DNA of 6,438 nt, from the NCBI GenBank assembly GCA_016794735.1, contig JAEUJK010000220.1:1-6438 (forward strand). Reading direction: 5' to 3'. The notes beneath the pieces were generated by a model. That model was not told the origin of the DNA. It saw only the letters and a program-made list of their open reading frames with translations, and did not search any database. Shown here one piece after another: positions 1 through 6,145 of the stretch; positions within the stretch are counted from its first letter, which is position 1, and every line of letters starts with the position of its first letter. Origin of the DNA: Gemmatimonadota bacterium (GTDB taxonomy: Bacteria; Gemmatimonadota; Gemmatimonadetes; Gemmatimonadales; Gemmatimonadaceae). The translations under genes were made by a program, and so were the position numbers.

Positions 1-850
1 GCTCGTGGCGCCGGCCATGAACGACCGCATGTGGGAGCACCCCCAAACAACGAAAAACGTCGCGCACCTGCGGGAGATCGGGTACACGGTCCTCGATCCC
101 GACACCGGTGACCTGGCCGTGGGGGAGGGGACGGGGCCTGGTCGATTGCCGGAACCCGACGCGGTCATGGCGCACGTCGGCCGCATGCTCGAAGGTGCCG
201 GCGACCTCGCCGGTCGCCATGTGCTGGTCACGGCCGGGCCAACGCGTGAGGCGGTCGACCCGGTGCGCTTCATATCCAATCGCTCCAGCGGCAAGATGGG
301 CGTCGCGCTCGCGGCGGCCGCGTGGCGTCGCGGTGCTCGCGTGACCCTCGTCTGCGGCCCGCTCGCCGTGGAGACGCCGGTGGGGGCTGAGGTAGTGGCC
401 GTCGAATCGGTCGAGGAGATGCAATCCGCCGTTGCCGCAGCGCTCCCGGCGGCCGACGTGCTCGTGATGGCGGCCGCCCCCGCCGACTTCCGCCCGTCGT
501 CGCTTGCACCGGAGAAGATCAAGAAGGCGACGGCGCCGGATGCGATCACGCTCACACCCACCGCCGACATCCTGCAGTCGACGCGGGCACAGCGTGGCGA
601 ACAGGCGATCGTCGTGGGATTCGCCCTCGAGACCGAGGACGTGCTAGCGAACGCGCGTCGCAAGCTCGAAGGAAAGGATCTCGACCTGATCGTTGTCAAC
701 GACGCACGCGAGTCCGGGGCAGGGTTCGGCGTCGACACCAATCGGGTGACGATCCTCGCGCGGGGTGGCGGCACGTGGGAACTGCCCCTCATGCCCAAGG
801 GGGACGTGGCGGACGCGATCCTGGATCGCGTGGCGGGGCTGCTGCCGTGA
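1..850 (+). CDS. coaBC: Bifunctional phosphopantothenoylcysteine decarboxylase / phosphopantothenate-cysteine ligase, 5'-truncated by window edge
   Basis: CoaBC carries out two steps of coenzyme A synthesis in the cytoplasm. The CoaB half ligates cysteine to 4'-phosphopantothenate using CTP, and the FMN-dependent CoaC half decarboxylates the product. The frame is open from base 2, so the CoaC flavin domain upstream is missing. What remains of CoaC starts at the PAMN motif (bases 11-22; its Asn is a known active-site residue), followed by MW and the GxGR-x-PEP segment. The position where E. coli has catalytic Cys158 is Val here (119-121). CoaB begins near base 205. It has VTAGPTRE, then FISNRSSGKMG (269-301), a variant AAAPADFR (470-493), EKIKK (512-526) with the conserved lysines, VGFALET and VVND. 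The stop TGA overlaps the next gene's GTG start. The identification is very secure for the family; activity of the CoaC half is inferred. Confidence 0.95.
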   Translation, partial: LVAPAMNDRMWEHPQTTKNVAHLREIGYTVLDPDTGDLAVGEGTGPGRLPEPDAVMAHVGRMLEGAGDLAGRHVLVTAGPTREAVDPVRFISNRSSGKMGVALAAAAWRRGARVTLVCGPLAVETPVGAEVVAVESVEEMQSAVAAALPAADVLVMAAAPADFRPSSLAPEKIKKATAPDAITLTPTADILQSTRAQRGEQAIVVGFALETEDVLANARRKLEGKDLDLIVVNDARESGAGFGVDTNRVTILARGGGTWELPLMPKGDVADAILDRVAGLLP

Positions 851-1917
851 GCGCTCGGGAGCGCCTGCGCAGCTTCCTCGAGCAGCGCCGCGAGATGGGG
901 GAAACCGAGTTCGTTCTCGATTCACTCCATGTCGACGACGTGTTGCGCGTGCTGGGAGCGGGCGGGGCGGCGGAGATCGCACAGAAGGCGGCCGGACCGG
1001 AGCGGAGCGCGCCGGAGGCATCGCGATCTCCTGCGGCACCTCCTCCAGCGCCGCGACAGCCGGCGAGCACGGTGGGTGTGCCGCGGGACACGGGCGTCGA
1101 GCACGCGAATTGGCGCGACGCGCTACGGGCGATTGATTCGGGGCCGAGCGCCGAACGACCGACCGGGGGGGCCCCCCCCCGATCTCAAGATGCGAGCGTC
1201 GTGGCCGCGGAGCATCATCCTCCTGTCCCCAACCGTAGCAAGACTTCCAGCTCCCCTGTGTCCACCAACGCCGATCAACCCCTCGACCTCGCGTCGCTCG
1301 GGCCAGGCCTGTCCGTGGGTGGCCTCGGGGACGAGGGCTCGCACGCCGCCTCCGCCTGGAACAGCCTCGACGACATCGCCCGCGCCGTCGCCAGCTGCAC
1401 ACGCTGCAGCCTCTACTCAGGCGCCAAGAACCCCGTGCCCGGGCATGGCAATCCCAACGCGGACTTCGTGTGCGTGGGTGAAGCGCCCGGCGCGAACGAA
1501 GACGAGCAGGGGCTGCCGTTCGTGGGGCAGGCGGGCCAGCTGCTCACCAAGATCCTCGCCGCGATCAACCTCACGCGCGAGGATGTCTTCATTTGCAACG
1601 TCCTCAAGCACCGACCACCGGGAAATCGCAATCCCAATCCCGATGAAGTGCTCGCCTGCTCGCCCTACCTCGTGCGACAGATCGAGCTCCTTCGCCCGAA
1701 AGTCATCCTCGCCCTCGGCACGTTTGCGGCGCAAACACTATTGCAGACGCGGGAGCCAATCGGCAAACTCCGCGGCCGCCTGCACCGCTATCATGGCGTG
1801 CCCGTCATCGTGACCTACCATCCCGCGGCGCTGCTTCGCAACCCGTCGTGGAAGCGCCCGACCTGGGAAGATGTCCAGCTTGCTCGAAAGCTCTTCGATC
1901 GTGTCGTCGAACCCTGA
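847..1917 (+). CDS. Uracil-DNA glycosylase, family 4-like iron-sulfur type, with long N-terminal extension
   Basis: This enzyme probably removes uracil from DNA to start base excision repair. The GTG at 847 overlaps the coaBC stop as GTGA and gives 356 residues, against about 190-220 for typical family 4 enzymes. Residues 1-40 look helical, and about 47-170 is a Pro/Ala/Ser-rich, probably disordered linker. The catalytic domain fills the rest: the CTRC cluster ligands (184-187), motif GEAPGANEDEQG (211-222) followed by PFVGQAGQLL, KHRPPGNRNP (254-263), Cys271, LALGTFAAQTLL, and the YHPAALLRNP motif with His325. Family 4 proteins usually read KCRPP, with that Cys as the third 4Fe-4S ligand. 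Here it is His255, while another Cys lies five residues earlier (250). The domain resembles SPO1 DNA polymerase-related glycosylases. It lacks the KRRIH insertion typical of UdgX, so covalent UdgX-like chemistry is unlikely. The 3' end overlaps dnaB by 47 nt. Confidence 0.9.
   Translation: MSARERLRSFLEQRREMGETEFVLDSLHVDDVLRVLGAGGAAEIAQKAAGPERSAPEASRSPAAPPPAPRQPASTVGVPRDTGVEHANWRDALRAIDSGPSAERPTGGAPPRSQDASVVAAEHHPPVPNRSKTSSSPVSTNADQPLDLASLGPGLSVGGLGDEGSHAASAWNSLDDIARAVASCTRCSLYSGAKNPVPGHGNPNADFVCVGEAPGANEDEQGLPFVGQAGQLLTKILAAINLTREDVFICNVLKHRPPGNRNPNPDEVLACSPYLVRQIELLRPKVILALGTFAAQTLLQTREPIGKLRGRLHRYHGVPVIVTYHPAALLRNPSWKRPTWEDVQLARKLFDRVVEP
1165..1180. repeat. G7C9 homopolymer tract in the glycosylase linker
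   Basis: Seven G (1165-1171) are followed directly by nine C (1172-1180) inside the low-complexity linker of the glycosylase gene. As printed, the frame is preserved: sensible protein lies in the same frame on both sides. Such runs are prone to polymerase slippage and to sequencing error. Loss of one base would shift reading into a frame that stays open to 1813, giving a protein without the glycosylase domain. Whether slippage actually happens cannot be seen from one sequence. Confidence 0.7.
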
Positions 1918-3289
1918 TCCATTTCGCGACCGGCGCCCTCCCTACTCCGAAGACGCGGAACAGGCGGTGCTCTCCGCGATGATGCTCGACCGGAACGCCA
2001 TCGTGCGGGCCGGGGAGTTCTGCGATGAGACGATGTTCTACCGCGAGGGCCATCGGCGGATCTTCCGCGCGATCCTCGCCCTCAACGAACGCGGGTCCGT
2101 CGTCGACATCCTCACGCTCGCCGACGAACTGGCGCGCCGCGGGGAACTCGACGGGAGTGGAGGGAAGGATTACCTCGCCGTCCTCGTCGACGCCGTTCCC
2201 ACGGCCGCGAACGTCGAGTACCACGCCAAGATCATCCGCGAGAAGGCGCTCGTCCGCCGCCTGATCGAGACCTCCACCGAGATCGTCACCGACGCCTTCG
2301 AGGGCCGCACGACCTCGGCCGACCTGCTCGATCGCGCGGAGCAGCGGATCTTCCAGATCAACCAGACGCGGAAGGCCGAGGGGTTCCACCGCATGAAGGA
2401 ACTCCTCTGGACCGCGATGGAGCGGATCGAGGAGTTGTCGCGCCACGGCGGCGAGGTCACCGGCGCCCCGTCGGGCTTCACCGACCTCGACAAGCTCACC
2501 CTCGGCTTCCAGCCGAGCGAGTTGATCATCGTGGCGGCGCGGCCCTCCATGGGCAAGACGGCGTTCGTGCTGAACGTCGCGCAGAACGCCGCCTTCGCGA
2601 GCACCCCGGTTGCCATCTTCTCGCTGGAAATGGCCAAGGAACAGCTCGTGACCCGTATGCTGGCCGCCGAGGGCTGGGTCGACGCACAAAAGCTGCGCAG
2701 CGGCAAGCTCACGCAGGACGACTTCCGCAACCTCGGCAAGGCCTCCGGCATCCTCGGCTCGCTGCCGATCTGGATCGACGATACGCCAGGCCTCACCGCA
2801 CTCGAGATCCGGTCGCGCTGCCGGCGCCTCAAGGCCGAGAACAACATCGGCCTCATCATCATCGACTACCTGCAGCTCATCTCGGGCCCGGCCGACAGCG
2901 AAAGCCGGCAGCAGGAAATCTCGTACATCTCGCGTTCGCTCAAGATCCTCGCGCGCGAGCTGCAGGTGCCCGTGGTCTGCCTCTCGCAGCTCTCTCGTGC
3001 CCCCGAGCAGCGCACCGGCGACAACAAGAAGCCGCAGCTCTCCGACCTGCGTGAATCGGGCGCCATCGAGCAGGACGCCGACGTCGTCATGTTCCTCTAT
3101 CGCCCGGAGTACTACGAGGGCGCGCACGACGAACGGGGCGAGCCGCGACGGCTGCAGGACGGCACCCCGCTGGAAGGACTCGCCGAGGTGATCGTCGGCA
3201 AGCAGCGCAACGGCCCCACCGACACCGTGCGGCTCTTCTTCCACAAGCGCTTCACGCGATTCGACAACTACACCGCGCGCCAGGAGTGA
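1871..3289 (+). CDS. dnaB: Replicative DNA helicase DnaB
   Basis: DnaB is the hexameric 5'-3' helicase that unwinds DNA at the replication fork and recruits primase. The 472-residue product has the usual length. The N-terminal primase-interacting domain starts at the EDAEQAVLSAMMLD segment (about 27-40). The RecA-like motor carries Walker A ARPSMGKT (223-230, Lys229), FSLEM, Walker B LIIID (328-332, Asp332) followed by YLQLI, SQLSR (372-376), RESGAIEQDAD (394-404), and GKQRNGP with Lys444 and Arg446 as the arginine-finger-type residues. It ends in the typical TRFDN. No intein interrupts the motor domain. The ATG at 1871 lies inside the glycosylase gene (47 nt overlap) and has GGGAAG directly next to it, which is too close for a good ribosome site. 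GTG at 1901 would give 462 residues and a 17 nt overlap. The family is certain; the start is not. Confidence 0.97.
   Translation: MSSLLESSSIVSSNPDPFRDRRPPYSEDAEQAVLSAMMLDRNAIVRAGEFCDETMFYREGHRRIFRAILALNERGSVVDILTLADELARRGELDGSGGKDYLAVLVDAVPTAANVEYHAKIIREKALVRRLIETSTEIVTDAFEGRTTSADLLDRAEQRIFQINQTRKAEGFHRMKELLWTAMERIEELSRHGGEVTGAPSGFTDLDKLTLGFQPSELIIVAARPSMGKTAFVLNVAQNAAFASTPVAIFSLEMAKEQLVTRMLAAEGWVDAQKLRSGKLTQDDFRNLGKASGILGSLPIWIDDTPGLTALEIRSRCRRLKAENNIGLIIIDYLQLISGPADSESRQQEISYISRSLKILARELQVPVVCLSQLSRAPEQRTGDNKKPQLSDLRESGAIEQDADVVMFLYRPEYYEGAHDERGEPRRLQDGTPLEGLAEVIVGKQRNGPTDTVRLFFHKRFTRFDNYTARQE
3282..3286 (+). promoter_or_regulatory. Shine-Dalgarno AGGAG deciding the radA start
   Basis: AGGAG lies in the last codons of dnaB. 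It is 5 nt before GTG at 3292 but overlaps the first base of GTG at 3286. Normal spacing therefore favours 3292 as the radA start. It is the clearest ribosome binding site in the window; the other starts have only loose G-rich stretches. Confidence 0.6.
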
Positions 3290-3291
3290 GC

Positions 3292-4647
3292 GTGCGGACG
3301 AGGTCGACCTTTCGCTGCACCGAGTGTGGCGCGGATCACGCCAAGTGGCAGGGACGCTGCGATGCGTGCGGCGAGTGGAATACGCTCGTGGAGGAGACCA
3401 TCGCGCGACCCGCGCGCGGCGCCGCGGCGCCCGCGGCACCGGGCCGCGCCCCGCGTCCCACGCGGATCGCCGATGTGGATGGCGGCGTCACCGCTCGCAT
3501 CCCCTCGGGCTCGCGCGAGCTGGACTTCGTGCTCGGCGGCGGGATCGTTCCCGGCTCGATGATCCTGGTCGGCGGGGAACCCGGGATCGGGAAGTCTACC
3601 TTGCTGTTGCAGGTGGCCGGGACGCTCGCCACCCGTGGCACCGTGCTGTACGTCTCGGGCGAGGAATCGGCGCTGCAGGTGAAGATGCGCGCCATGCGGC
3701 TTGGGGTCGGCGACGAGGCGTCACTCCTCTGCGCCACGGAACTCGAGGAGATCCTCGCGGCCGCGCGGGACGTGCGCCCGATGTTGATGATCGTCGACTC
3801 GATCCAGACCGTGGCCACTTCGGAGCTGGAAGGCGCACCGGGCAACGTGGGGCAGGTGCGGGAGTGCGCCGCACAGCTGATGCGCTTCGCGAAGTCGTCG
3901 GGTGCGGCCGTGGTCGTCGTTGGGCACGTCACGAAGGGTGGCGGCATCGCCGGGCCCAAGACCCTCGAGCACATCGTGGACACCGTCCTCTACTTCGAGG
4001 GTGAGGGCACCGCCGACCACCGCGTGTTGCGAGCGACGAAGAACCGCTTCGGATCGGTGGACGAAATCGCCGTCTTTCGCATGACGGAGCAGGGCCTGCA
4101 GGGGGTCGACAACCCGTCGGCGCTGTTCCTTGCGGACCGGGACGCCGGCTCGAGTGGCTCGGCCATCACGGCGCTCATGGAAGGGAGCCGCCCCGTCCTC
4201 GTGGAGGTGCAGGCGCTTGCGGCCAAGGCGGGGTTCGGCACGCCGCAACGGGTGGCCACCGGCTTCGACGGACGCCGCCTCGCCTTGCTCCTCGCCGTCC
4301 TCGACAAGCGGGCCGGCCTGTCCTATGCCACGCTCGACGTCTTCCTGAACGTCGTGGGCGGGCTGCGCATGGCGGAACCCGCGGGCGACCTGGCCGTGGT
4401 CGCGGCCCTGGCGTCGAGCGTGTACGACCGCCCGTTAGGCGGTGACGCGGTGTTCATCGGCGAGGTGGGGCTGGGCGGCGAGGTGCGCCCCGTGTCCCAG
4501 CTGGACCGCCGCCTCGCCGAGGCGTCGCAACTCGGCTTTCGCACCGCGTGGGTGGCCGGGCGCGCCGTGCCACGCAAGGCGCCGGAAGGGATCCGCGTGC
4601 AGGGGGTGTCGTCGTTAGGCGACCTGTTCGGCCGGCTCTTCGGGTAG
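3292..4647 (+). CDS. radA: DNA repair protein RadA (Sms)
   Basis: RadA is a DnaB-like, RecA-fold ATPase that promotes branch migration and processing of recombination intermediates. From GTG 3292 the product has 451 residues, close to E. coli RadA (460). In order: a four-cysteine zinc finger (Cys9, Cys12, Cys23, Cys26); a Pro/Ala/Arg-rich linker; Walker A GGEPGIGKST (94-103, Lys101); VSGEES; Walker B LMIVD (Asp169) followed by SIQT; the RadA signature KNRFG (250-254); and a C-terminal Lon-protease-like domain from about 285, with GGLRMAEPAGDLA and GEVGLGGEVRP. That domain is structural in RadA and does not act as a protease. An alternative start, GTG at 3286, overlaps the dnaB stop as GTGA and adds two residues, but it lacks a well-spaced ribosome site. 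Pairing with dnaB suits a replication and repair operon. Two TTA leucine codons sit near the 3' end. Confidence 0.97.
   Translation: MRTRSTFRCTECGADHAKWQGRCDACGEWNTLVEETIARPARGAAAPAAPGRAPRPTRIADVDGGVTARIPSGSRELDFVLGGGIVPGSMILVGGEPGIGKSTLLLQVAGTLATRGTVLYVSGEESALQVKMRAMRLGVGDEASLLCATELEEILAAARDVRPMLMIVDSIQTVATSELEGAPGNVGQVRECAAQLMRFAKSSGAAVVVVGHVTKGGGIAGPKTLEHIVDTVLYFEGEGTADHRVLRATKNRFGSVDEIAVFRMTEQGLQGVDNPSALFLADRDAGSSGSAITALMEGSRPVLVEVQALAAKAGFGTPQRVATGFDGRRLALLLAVLDKRAGLSYATLDVFLNVVGGLRMAEPAGDLAVVAALASSVYDRPLGGDAVFIGEVGLGGEVRPVSQLDRRLAEASQLGFRTAWVAGRAVPRKAPEGIRVQGVSSLGDLFGRLFG
4433..4621 (+). repeat. Two copies of the 9-mer CGTTAGGCG, 180 bp apart
   Basis: The copies lie at 4433-4441 and 4613-4621 in the same orientation and reading frame of radA; each encodes Leu-Gly through TTA-GGC. 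I found only three TTA triplets on the + strand of the whole window, and these are the only two that are codons. The third spans GAT-TAC in dnaB near 2169. The match could be chance or a genome-wide favoured oligomer; the window cannot tell. Confidence 0.4.
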
Positions 4648-4651
4648 CGCC

Positions 4652-5422
4652 ATGCATCACCACGACGATACGCGCGCCCCCGGTGACCTCCCGCGCCAGA
4701 CCACCCCGGACGAACTGCGACTCCCGGCCGACGCCGCGGCCGACGTCGGCGTCGTGATCGTCGCCGCGGGTTCGGGCACCCGCACCGGCGCGCGGGAACT
4801 CAAGCAGTTCCGCTGGGTGGGCGACAAACCCATGCTGCTCCACAGCGTGCAGGCCTTCCATCGCCGGGCCGATGTCGCCCTCGTCGTGGCGGTGCTCCCG
4901 CGCTCCCACGCCGGGGACCCGCCGCCCTGGCTCTTCCAGTGCGACGTCGATCGCCTGCTCGTCTCGGTCGGGGGACGCGAGCGCATGGAATCCGTGTGGA
5001 GCGGGATCGAGGACATGCCTGACGAGGCCGAGATCGTCGTCATCCACGACGCCGCCCGCCCGCTCGTGACCGACGAGACCATCGCCGCCGTCATCGCCGA
5101 GGCGCGCGCCGGGCGCGGGGCGATCGCTGCGCTGCCCGTCGTGGACACACTCAAGGAAGTCGACGCCAGCGGGCGCATCGTGCGAACCGTCGATCGCACC
5201 AACTTGTGGCGCGCCCAGACCCCGCAGGCCTTCCCGCGCGCGATGATCGAGCAGGCCCACCTCGAGGCCCAACGTCGCGGCCTGGTCGCCACCGACGACG
5301 CCGCCCTCTGCGAACAGTTGGGGTTCGAGGTGGTCGTCGTGCGAGGCAGTGAGCGCGCGCTCAAGGTCACCGAGGAAGGGGACTTCCGCCGCGCCGAGCT
5401 GCTCGCCGGGCTCGAGCCGTGA
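4652..5422 (+). CDS. ispD: 2-C-methyl-D-erythritol 4-phosphate cytidylyltransferase
   Basis: IspD transfers CMP from CTP to methylerythritol phosphate, the third step of the MEP pathway to isoprenoid precursors, in the cytoplasm. The 256-residue product has all the family motifs: VAAGSGTRTG (37-46) with Arg44; KQF with Lys51; GGRERMESVWSG; VIHDAARPLV; LPVVDTLKEVD; RTVDRTNLWRAQTPQAF with Arg182; TDDAALCEQLG; and ALKVTEEGD with Lys238. Arg44, Lys51, Arg182 and Lys238 correspond by spacing to E. coli Arg20, Lys27, Arg157 and Lys213, so the enzyme should be active. The ATG at 4652 follows the radA stop by 4 nt, with a weak GGG upstream. About 32 residues precede the nucleotide-binding fold, rich in His, Asp and Pro near the start; E. 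coli IspD has far fewer. The partner genes ispF and ispE are not in view. Confidence 0.95.
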   Translation: MHHHDDTRAPGDLPRQTTPDELRLPADAAADVGVVIVAAGSGTRTGARELKQFRWVGDKPMLLHSVQAFHRRADVALVVAVLPRSHAGDPPPWLFQCDVDRLLVSVGGRERMESVWSGIEDMPDEAEIVVIHDAARPLVTDETIAAVIAEARAGRGAIAALPVVDTLKEVDASGRIVRTVDRTNLWRAQTPQAFPRAMIEQAHLEAQRRGLVATDDAALCEQLGFEVVVVRGSERALKVTEEGDFRRAELLAGLEP

Positions 5423-6090
5423 GTACCCCGTCCCTCGCCGTGCCGTTCTGGTCGGCGGACGAGGTCGAGGCGTCGCTGAGTGGCACGATCCGCCACCTGC
5501 AGGAGGGCGGGGTCCTCGCCTATCCCACAGAAACGCTCTACGGCTTCGGGACCGCCGTGAATCGCGAGGCCGTCGAGGTTCTCGTGCAGCTCAAGCAACG
5601 CCCGGCTGCCAAGCCCTTCCTCCTGCTCATTGCCGGGAGTGACATGCTCTCCCGGCTTGGGCTTCACCTCACGCGTGAGGCATCCATCCTGGCGGCGCGG
5701 CACTGGCCGGGCCCCGTGACCCTCGTCCTTCCCGGTGGTGAAAAGCGCGTGCCCGACCGCCTGCGTGGCCCCGAAGGCGGTGTCGCCGTGCGCTGGACCC
5801 CGCACCCCGGACTCCAACGCCTGCTGCGGGCGTACGGCGATCCCATCACCAGCACCAGCGCCAACCGCCCGCGCGAGGCGCCCGCGATGTCCGCGTTCGA
5901 GATCCTCGAGCAGTGGCCCGGACCGGTCGCCGCAGGGACAATTCGCGTCCTCGACGGTGGGCGCCTGCAGCCCTCGGAAGCGTCCACCGTCGTCGACTGC
6001 GTCGGCGCTCGCCCCCGCGTGATTCGACCGGGCGCGATCCCCGCAGCGGTCCTGCGCGAGTCCCTCCCCACGCTGATCGGGGACAAGTAG
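5419..6090 (+). CDS. tsaC: L-threonylcarbamoyladenylate synthase (TsaC/Sua5/YwlC, YrdC domain)
   Basis: This enzyme makes threonylcarbamoyl-AMP from threonine, bicarbonate and ATP, the first step towards t6A37 in ANN-decoding tRNAs. The product has 223 residues and is essentially a YrdC domain. Motifs: YPTETLYGFG (35-44); KQRPAAKPF (58-66) with the conserved basic residues; WPGPVTLVLPGG; AVRWTPHPG; ITSTSANRP with Ser145-Asn149; and RPGAI (203-207) near the end. It is longer than E. coli TsaC (about 190) but lacks room for the extra C-terminal domain of full Sua5 (about 340). The GTG start overlaps the ispD stop as GTGA, which implies coupled translation. The stop codon sits in the loop of a small hairpin. 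A YwlE-type phosphatase gene follows, as in the ywlC-ywlE region of Bacillus. The symbol tsaC, sua5 or ywlC is a matter of naming. Confidence 0.93.
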   Translation: MSTPSLAVPFWSADEVEASLSGTIRHLQEGGVLAYPTETLYGFGTAVNREAVEVLVQLKQRPAAKPFLLLIAGSDMLSRLGLHLTREASILAARHWPGPVTLVLPGGEKRVPDRLRGPEGGVAVRWTPHPGLQRLLRAYGDPITSTSANRPREAPAMSAFEILEQWPGPVAAGTIRVLDGGRLQPSEASTVVDCVGARPRVIRPGAIPAAVLRESLPTLIGDK

Positions 6091-6097
6091 GTCCCCG
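6078..6097 (+). other. Hairpin spanning the tsaC stop codon
   Basis: CGGGGAC (6078-6084) pairs perfectly with GTCCCCG (6091-6097) around the six-base loop AAGTAG, which contains the tsaC stop. All seven pairs are Watson-Crick, six of them G-C. No T-tract follows, so it is not a standard intrinsic terminator. It could slow transcription, protect an mRNA end or be chance in GC-rich DNA. Confidence 0.35.
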
Positions 6098-6145
6098 GGG
6101 TTCCGCCGGGTGACTAGCTTCCCCCACGGCCCCGTCTGCCCTCGC
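6091..6145. other. 55-nt intergenic gap before the phosphatase gene
   Basis: This is the only real intergenic space in the window. Apart from the right arm of the hairpin (6091-6097) it is GC- and C-rich. I see no convincing -35/-10 pair and no Shine-Dalgarno sequence close to GTG 6146. An in-frame GTG at 6110 offers an alternative start, with GGGG at 6097-6100 nine bases before it. Confidence 0.4.

Noticed and set aside
242..251. 10-mer ACGCGTGAGG shared with 5671-5680
   Set aside because: Both copies encode Thr-Arg-Glu-Ala in unrelated genes with the same codon bias, so coincidence is sufficient.
644..1402. 252-codon open frame on the - strand over the coaBC/glycosylase junction
   Set aside because: It is extremely Arg-rich and low in complexity, opposite coding sequence on the + strand, with no family resemblance.
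929..1813. 294-codon + strand frame overlapping the glycosylase gene
   Set aside because: Its translation is Ser/Arg/Pro-rich without motifs, while the other frame contains every glycosylase motif. It matters only as the frame reached after a one-base deletion in the G7C9 tract.
847..1917. Glycosylase as a UdgX-type covalent uracil binder
   Set aside because: The His after K in KHRPP resembles UdgX, but the KRRIH-containing loop that supplies the covalent His is absent. The RPPGNRNP loop is typical of family 4.
1805..3439. 544-codon open frame on the - strand across dnaB
   Set aside because: It is antisense to an unmistakable dnaB. Its composition (Arg, Asp, Glu, Leu, Val, Gly) is what GC-rich third positions give on the reverse strand, and no domain is recognisable.
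5667..5680. Perfect 14-bp palindrome CCTCACGCGTGAGG
   Set aside because: It lies inside tsaC coding sequence. One such palindrome in 6.4 kb is close to chance expectation, and there is no sign of an operator role.
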